This document shows, one piece after another, positions 58,501-64,000 of a DNA stretch of 64,000 bases. Each line of letters begins with the position of its first letter. The first letter of the stretch is position 1. The notes below the pieces were generated by a model. That model had not been told where the DNA came from and searched no databases. It saw only the letters and a program-made list of their open reading frames with translations. Origin of the DNA: Trebouxia sp. TZW2008 (Eukaryota; Chlorophyta; Trebouxiophyceae; Trebouxiales; Trebouxiaceae); assembly GCA_002118135.1 (NCBI GenBank), contig BDIU01000036.1, forward strand, positions 62,001-126,000, given 5' to 3'. Position numbers and translations under genes: made by a program.

Positions 58501-61500
58501 TGCCAGGCTCAGCTGAGGGCCGGTGCCCAGCATTAGCTGGATCTGCGGCGCTGATGCCATCTGCATCTTTGCCTGATGACAAGTGGCTTGAAACTAGATA
58601 GTCAGACTGCTTGACTTCGTTTGAGGGCGCCCTTGTTGAATCAGGAGCAGAAGCAAAATGGTGCAAAATGCCTCGATCGAAACCTTTCACAGGACCAGCA
58701 GACTGAGATCTGATGGAGGCAGAGGAAGTGTGCACATTCTGAGGCAAGCTGAGGGCATGCACAGCCTGAGAAGGCTGAGAGCTTGCAGAAGCACCAAATC
58801 GGGCATGCTGTGATGGAGTCCTCATTGGCAAGGAATGGGGAGCACTGTTTGCTGAAGGCTGTTTTGCCTGTGCAGCTCCTTGTGGGCTGTCATCTGATAG
58901 AGACAGTCTGAGCGTCAGCTCAGGCACAGCTGCTGCTGCAGTGTGATGCTCTTGAGGCGATGGGACTGTAGTCTGAAGTTGAGAAATTGGCAATTGTGCA
59001 GCTGCAGCATCGATTGCATGGCCTACAGACTGTGATAGCCCTTGCATCCCTATTGTTGATGGCATCGCTGGTGTATGAGCAGCTGCTGACTTGTTTAGAG
59101 AGGAGCTAGGTCTAGGCAGGCTGAATGCAGGAGTGTCCCTTACGGTGGACCAGGCGCCAGCAATGGAAGCAGACTGAGGTGTATCCTTGACGATTGATGG
59201 AGTGTGGCCATGCTGCGCTTGTATGTGCGCTTGTGCATGCGGCATCAGCACAGGGGTTAAAGTGGTGGCTGATGCAGTGTCTGCTATGCCCTTGCTGTTG
59301 CTGAAGTCTGGCAGCGTTCCTTGCAAACTGAAAGACTGAGGCGGTCTGGGTGTGTCAGCCATTGCCACACCTTCAGTTGCACTGACATATTCTTGCTGAG
59401 CCATGCCATTGCCCAGTGAATGAGCAGAGATGCTGTTCCCAGCTGCTGTAACAAATGCATCAGGATGTTTTGACTGGGAGGGTCTGCTGGGTACAGGAGA
59501 GCTTGCAGGCCGTGTGTCCTGAAGGCTAACAGCACTCTTTGGATCAGGATGCAAGGTGAGACTGTCACCAGGTGTGTGATCTGCATGGGGACGGCTCAGG
59601 GTTTGATCAGCTGAGTGACCCGCCGCCAGGCTGCTCTGGCTTGCTGATGGGTGCTGGTTTGCAGGACTGATCACGTGTTGATCATTGGCCACATGACCTG
59701 CTGTGGGAATGCCGTGGCTTGCTGATGGTTGCTGACTTGCCGGACTGGTCCCATATTTGTCATTGGCAGCAGCTTCTGCAGGTGCTGCTGCGTGAAGGGC
59801 AGGAGGGGAAGGCTGGCTGTCTGAGATGATGATCTCAAAATCGTCTGACGCATCTGCAATCTGCTGCTGCGGGGGAGCCAAGCCTTGATCAGCTGGCTCA
59901 ATGTCTGGTTGCTCCCACGCAAGCTCTGCAGTGAGATCTGTCTCCGGCTGGGCAGCCTGAGACTCTAGCTGCAATGCATTATGAGGCACTGCCTGTGCGC
60001 ATTGACTATCACTGGTGGCTCTGCTGTCAGAAACAACTTGGGAGGCATGGAGCCTCCCAAAGGGGTTCAACGCAGGCATCGCTTGGCTGTGAGGGTGATT
60101 GTTATGCCACAGCAGGTCACTGGCAGCTCTGCTGTCAGAGACCACCTGAGAAGCATGATGCCCGCCAGCAGGCTGCAGAAAGGGCACGGCCTGGCTGTGC
60201 GAATGGATATTCTGCCAATGCAAATCACTGGTGGCTCTGCTGTCAGCAACCACCTGGGAAGCATGCTGCCTGCCAGGAGGCTGCAGCAAGTGCATGGCTT
60301 GGCTGTGTGGATGTTTGCTTTGCCACTGCAGATCACTGACAGCCCAGCTGTCAGAGATGACCTGAGACGGCAGCAGCTGCTGTGTGTGTGGCTCTGCTAC
60401 TGTTTGCTGAGTCAGTCCCAGACCCTGCTGCCCGCCTATGGTGCCAAGTTGCGAGCTGCTTGAGTTCACAGGAGGCAAACCATGCTGCAGCTGTGCTGTA
60501 TGCTGTGGCAGTGCACCGGCCATAGGCTGGCAGTGCGTGCTGCTTGGGTTCACAGGTGGCAGGCCATGCTGCAGCTGTGCTGTATGCTCAGGCAGTGCAG
60601 TGGTCATAGGCTGGCAGTGTGGGGCAGCATCACTTGCAAGCTCAGCCAGCTGAGGCTCAGACTGGAATTGCCTGGTCATGTGAGGTGTCCTCTGCAGCCA
60701 GGAGGGCAGCTGTGGCTCTGACTGAAAGCCTGCGGCCTGTACTGGCTGCCTGCTTTCTTCTTCTTCTTCAGGTGAGCCTGCAGCCACCATGGCACTGCGA
60801 GCTGCTGCGGCTAGCAAGACAGCATGCTGTACGACGTGTCTGCTGCGCCGCCTTCTTGAGGCAGCTTTTGATGCTGCATTGGCAATTGCAGCATCTGCTG
60901 CAGCCTGCAAGCTTGTTGTTGCTGGAGCACCTTGTGGGAGCCTTGCAGGTGTGGAATCATTGGCAGGTGGCCGGTTGGATCTCGAGCTGGCTGTGAGCCC
61001 ATCTGCCTGGAAGGGCCTTGAAGCTGCAGCTGGGTGTTCGGTATGAGCATCCTGATCAGGCTGTTGTTGTTGCCCATGCTGATGAGCGGGCTGATTGAGG
61101 GGACTGTCAGGCTGACTGTTGAAGCTGTCGGAGTCGGCAGCACCATCTGTCTGAGGAATGGTAGGTGATCTGCGCTGCTGCTGATTCTGTTGCTCCTGGT
61201 CATTTTGACTTTGTGCCTCAGCAGCTTCAGGAGCCCTCTGACTCTGCTGAAAAGCTCTCAGAGGTGATTGCGCCTGATCCTGGGCAGCATCACTGTCCAT
61301 GTTGCCAGAGTCCTGTTGCTGCTGAGGGTCTAGGCCGTCAGAGAAGCTGTCATATTGAAAATCTGTGCCTGATGCTCCCAGCTGCCTCTGCAGGTGCTCT
61401 GCCATAGACATGCTGGGCAGCTGCTCCTGTTGTAGCTCAGGCAGCTGCTGCTCCAGCTGCTGCTGTCGCTGCTGCTGCACTTGAGGGTGACTGACAGCTG

Positions 61501-64000
61501 CAGAGCGCTGCTGGTGATGAGTAACCAGATGTGGGCGTTGTGATGGAGGGCCAGGCGGGACTTGATGGGCAACTGGTGGGTGCATGTCAACACCAGCCAG
61601 AAGTTGTGTCCAGCCAGACCTGCCTTGCTGACTAGCAAACACGCCTGTGCCCTGCCTGCCTGCCACCTCACTGCCAGTGGAATCACCCAAGGCTGCAGGC
61701 GCAAAAGCACTGCTCAGCAATGCTCATCTACGCTGTGAGGACAACCTGTCCAATGACCATTTCTGGCCACTACGCATGCAAGGAAGACATGTTGTCAGGT
61801 GCATGATAACATGGCACAAAGCCTGGACAGTCTTTGCCACACACAGGTAGACCGATATGCTGTGGACTGCTTTACGCACCAGCTTGCTGTGGCTGCTGCT
61901 CTGCTGCTGTGGCTTCTGTGAGGTGATGTGCCAATGCTCCCAAGTCCTCCATGTCTGGCTGATCTGTCAGCTGCCGCATTTCAGGATGGGGCCAAGCAGC
62001 ACGCACTTGTGCTGCAGGCTCCTCCATCTCATCTGCTGAATCGCTCAGCTCCTCTTCAGACGGCTCCTGACAGTGTAAGATGCCCTCTATCTCGGTCTGG
62101 GAATGGGACAGCCGGCTCATGCGGCGCTGCCTTAAGCGCTGCAGCACCTCCTGCGACAGGCAGCCACTGTTTGAGAGCAAGCAGCTTCGCAGCAAAGCTG
62201 CCACACAGACTGAGTGTGCAGCCGCAAAACACGCTGCTAAACTGAAAATGCGCAATGCTCTAGGGCTAGAGCTCATGATCACTGGATGCTGCACCAGTTT
62301 GGAATTCGACCTTAGGGGCAGCATGTCCCAATCCTTCTGCAATATGTATCAATAGGGCGGCTCAACATCGTGGCATGTCAGAATGCTTGCGGATACAGTT
62401 GACTGTTATGAGTAGCAGTCAGTGCAGGCCCAGGGTGTACAAGCTACCCGGTCGCTGCAAGATGCCCAACCTGCTGTGAGGAGCGCTGGGTTTGAGATCT
62501 AGGGGTTGGGCCAGCTTGCTCAGCAAGGGCCATCAGCATGTCTGCCTCCTCATCATCTGATGCTCCCTCCTCTTGCCTCATCCACGTCAACAGCTCCTGA
62601 ATCTCGCGGTCTGCTTCCTGCACAATGCTGGACATGGTCAAGACAAGCTTGACAAGCTCTTTGCAATGACTGCAGCTCATCAAGATGCATGCGAGCATAA
62701 TGCAAATAGCCAGGTTATACCCATGCATCACTGCTACAAGTGAACTCTGTCATGTCAGATTCAACAGGCTAAGCACATACGCATTTTCAATGCCTTGCTC
62801 CTTGACAAAAGCCTACTTGCCCAGCAATCCTATGCTTCAGGGTCGTTTACAGGTATACCTCTGTGTTTTGGGTGGCTTGTGAGGGAGCATGCAAGCCAGC
62901 AGCAGGCGCAGGTCTTGCAGTGGTGGCTGCAGCCTCCGCTGCCCTGCCACTGCCTGATGTGGCAGCCCTGCTAGCAGGAGTGGCTGCAAGTGGGCTGCCT
63001 GTCAACAGGTTTGCTGCCTGAGTGTGCCGCAACAAGCTTGCAGGCACCGGTGTGGCAGTCACTGGGGACACTGCATAAGCAGCAGGTGTGACAGCAGAGG
63101 CGGCAGCTGCTGCTGCAGCTGGGCGAGCAGGTGATGCAGCAGCTGCAGGGGCAGGTGATGTAGCAGCCGCAGGGGCAGGTGTGATGGCAGGACCTGGGGC
63201 TATGGCAGCAGCAGGAGTCCGGAAGGGGCTGCCTTCACGCTGTGAGCTGTGCTGAGAGCTGCTGGCTGGCTTGTTTGGGGACCGCATGGCAGGCTGAGGC
63301 TGTGCTGCCTGCCGCATGGTTGCTTCTTGCTGCTGCTCATCTGCGATGGCCTGCGTCATAATGTTGCCAAGCATATGTTTGCTGCATCAACAGACGATCG
63401 CACTCTGTGTAAAAGAGGTACAGACGGAATGTTTTGCAGCAAAGGATGCCTATACAAGCCGGAGCAGGTGCTGGAATCTGCTTCACATGCCAATGGGCTA
63501 TACTCAGCAGCAACAATGGCCAAGCTGAGAGTAGGCATATCACAATTGTCAACACGACACTCAAGTCTTCAGTTCTGACTTTGGACGTACTTGTGCATTA
63601 CAGCATTCCCTGTGCTGTGGACTTCTTACCAGCATGGACAAAGGAATGAAGCGCAAAACAAAGCAGCACTGCCTGCTAGCACACCTGCACTTGTTTCAAT
63701 TACTCTAAGACCTTGATCAACTTTGAGGATGATGGGAGCGCGAGGAGGCTGAATGGCATGTGCTGCCTTACCTGTAGCTGTACCCTGACTACTTCTATGT
63801 GCTGACACAGTGCAGTGGGGGCCCTGTCGGGCTCAGGTGGGGGTGGCGGGGGGCTGCTGCCAATGCGCAGCTTCTCCTCATCCCACATGGGTTGCAGCGA
63901 CTCTACCATTCTCACCTCAGGACCTGCTTCTGCCAGTGGCATTCTCACCAGCTGCACAAGTGCCTGACTTGAAGAGTTTGACTGTTTCTGGCAAATATGC
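46591..64000 (-). CDS. REV3: DNA polymerase zeta catalytic subunit (5' partial)
   Basis: B-family translesion polymerase. From C- to N-terminus on -: iron-sulfur/zinc end CDGLTHAAQPLCDQC (CysA) and CLYCSGGG...CDSLDC (CysB, 46591-46880); FSLVGADLRAWF (47300); ARLVDMVVSPHALVESASRL and IYYITKQ (47640); SVQDFVFAKEVRLGTYSPKA (48100); FDAKGIETVRRDTCPAV (48540); KLKFEKVYHPCVLLTKKRYVGYMYE-like exon (49000); YGDTDSLFVLLPG (49600, catalytic Asp pair); RQFGLKLIANVTYGYTSAGF (50170); LLQEILSTRIMVKGAMK (50700); LDFQSLYPSIIIAYNL (exon 51519-51269, catalytic motif A); LLEQLDLIGRTAELARAFG (exon ending 52257); GRIVLNVWRILRSEL (53050); DPDIILGFEVQKGSLGYLAD (54080); DGLYTARLMLFDDSG (54560); LTLLSVEVHADTR (54960). 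Farther right are the REV3 linker (FYGDPADVPDRPVVFAG near 57400), a very long disordered exon up to about 61720, and ESLQPMWDEEK near 63900. The N-terminal polymerase-like domain lies beyond the window. Confidence 0.93.
47820..48000 (-). repeat. Partial exon duplication in REV3 (VPYVVVYGEPG exon)
   Basis: The exon end coding RVPYVVVYGEPG (about 47955-47990) is followed downstream on - by a degenerate copy coding GPYHVVCGKSG (about 47829-47865). The likely functional copy ends in a GC donor (CCAG|GCAAGC), the extra copy in a GT donor (TCAG|GTAAAC). The next exon continues in phase as G|GG GCT (GARLVDMVV). Confidence 0.7.
48899..48960. repeat. GGTGAT hexanucleotide microsatellite
   Basis: About ten perfect GGTGAT units lie in a REV3 intron just after the exon coding YVGYMYESPSQ. 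One frame on - would read poly-His, but it is intronic. Confidence 0.9.
50311..50392 (+). repeat. Dispersed T-tailed repeat, copy R3
   Basis: Copy in a REV3 intron, antisense to the gene. It shares GACAGAGGCTCC, GCCTAACGCCGTAAACTTTT and a long pyrimidine tail with R1 and R2. Confidence 0.7.
50434..50645. repeat. Four tandem copies of a ~52-bp degenerate repeat
   Basis: Units start near 50439, 50491, 50544 and 50597. Each begins with a form of GCACTTG, and the last three contain GAT(C/G)AGACCC and a following AGCACTG. They fill the REV3 intron next to R3 and reach almost to the splice donor of the exon ending SHKVLQ. Confidence 0.75.
51600..52150 (-). repeat. Three decayed tandem copies of the REV3 motif-A exon
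   Basis: The intact exon (51519-51269) codes VANQPAMEAVPLILEPESRF and LDFQSLYPSIIIAYNL. In the intron 5' of it (51520-52256) lie copies at about 51665-51805, 51836-51977 and 52003-52147, period near 170 bp, plus a fragment at 51600-51638. Each keeps the CAG acceptor and the first 40 or so codons. Copy 2 reads PDFQSLYPSIIAYNL (one Ile lost) then TGA; copy 3 reads LDVHSLYPSIIVAYNL then TAA; copy 4 reads LDFQSLYPS then shifts frame. None keeps the 3' part or the donor. Confidence 0.88.
52561..52680 (-). repeat. Partial copy of the REV3 palm exon
   Basis: It repeats on - the 5' part of the exon at 52490-52257: WRCLQYWLRRGRANLALLEQ, LDLISRTAELAR, against LDLIGRTAELAR in the intact exon. It stops before FGIDFFSVLSRGSQY. 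It lies upstream of the intact exon in the gene. Confidence 0.85.
52905..53560 (-). repeat. Triplicated REV3 exon (LNVWRILRSE)
   Basis: Copy A (52905-53125) is complete: FLSPKDRQNDEYGVLHASGI, GRIVLNVWRILRSELKLNIY, TFESCVAAVLQLRTPHVQP. Copy B (about 53213-53326) reads FPSPKGRQNDAYGVLHTSGI and GRIILNIWRILTQC and then diverges; copy C (about 53405-53520) reads FLSPKDRQKDEPRVLHAGGI then a stop (VLKL*). All keep the ATGGTGCTGCAG acceptor. B and C lie upstream of A in the gene. Confidence 0.87.
55255..55322 (-). repeat. CAGCAGCATCAG tract coding Ala/Asp repeats
   Basis: On - the tract encodes alternating poly-Ala and Asp (AADAAADADAAADAAADAAD) within a disordered REV3 segment just before the LTLLSVEVHA exonuclease-side region. 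Confidence 0.8.
57531..57605. repeat. 11-bp minisatellite (CTTGCTTGAGT type)
   Basis: Six to seven units, mutating from CTTGCTTGAGT to CTTGCTTCAGT, in a REV3 intron just 3' of the 1.3-kb-plus disordered exon region on -. Confidence 0.85.
58020..58228 (-). repeat. Seven 30-bp units coding a 10-residue repeat in REV3
   Basis: CTCATCTGGA recurs every 30 bp. On - the units code DEPKPGSDTP-like decapeptides with changes at several positions, within the open frame of the long REV3 linker exon. All units stay in frame. Confidence 0.9.
59985..60370 (-). repeat. Four 108-bp units coding a 36-residue repeat in REV3
   Basis: The block GCTCTGCTGTCAG recurs at 60018, 60126, 60234 and (changed) 60342, exactly 108 bp apart. 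On - each unit codes a SDSRATSDLHWQN-like start, an HSQA core and an HASQVV end. Frame is kept throughout. Confidence 0.9.
60480..60650 (-). repeat. Two 84-bp units coding a 28-residue repeat in REV3
   Basis: CATGCTGCAGCTGTGCTGTA occurs at 60481 and 60565. On - both units code HTAQLQHGLPPVN followed by a Ser-rich spacer and HCQPM. Confidence 0.88.

Noticed and set aside
57626..61720. A 1364-codon open frame on - as an independent gene
   Set aside because: It lies between REV3 exons on the same strand, has the expected disordered linker character and position, and its last 60 codons read into an intron. It is one REV3 exon.

Overview
The window is nuclear DNA from a green alga, most likely a core chlorophyte such as a trebouxiophyte. 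Genes are split into many exons of about 80-400 bp by GT-AG (a few GC-AG) introns. One gene is an LHCB5/CP26 light-harvesting antenna protein with plastid-type features, and there is a chloroplast-type ClpC/ClpD chaperone and an IRE-type AGC kinase of the plant family. I cannot name the genus. Gene ends below come from splicing exons by eye, so internal boundaries are approximate unless I state that phases were checked.

Layout from left to right: (1) an IRE/IREH1-type AGC kinase on +, running in from the left edge and ending at 10815; (2) a 502-codon low-complexity orphan on + (11490-13606); (3) an HPP-family membrane transporter on - (14238-15412); (4) POLD2, the small subunit of DNA polymerase delta, on - (16531-19900), head to head with (5) RAD21/SCC1 cohesin kleisin on + (20467-24566); (6) LHCB5/CP26 on + (25095-27019) with an unusual Lys/Ala-rich N-terminal extension; (7) a large PWWP-AWS-SET-PostSET-Tudor histone methyltransferase on + (28028 to 36866 or 37212); (8) a small 107-residue protein of bacterial DUF type on - (38068-38561), head to head with (9) a ClpC/ClpD-type HSP100 on + (39010-45908); (10) REV3, the catalytic subunit of DNA polymerase zeta, on - (46591 to beyond the right edge, N-terminal domain not in the window).

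Three genes serve DNA replication or chromosome segregation (POLD2, RAD21, REV3). Pol delta and Pol zeta holoenzymes share POLD2 in yeast and human, so POLD2 and REV3 may act in one complex here; the neighbourhood may still be accidental. The most striking structure is in REV3: at least four exons have one or more extra, decaying copies of their 5' part lying in the preceding or following intron, including three extra copies of the exon that carries polymerase catalytic motif DFQSLYPS. A similar exon-end duplication is seen in the kinase gene. Three introns of three different genes carry the same roughly 70-bp T-tailed dispersed repeat, and one SET-gene intron holds a relic of a non-LTR retrotransposon. 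I see no rRNA, tRNA or CRISPR.
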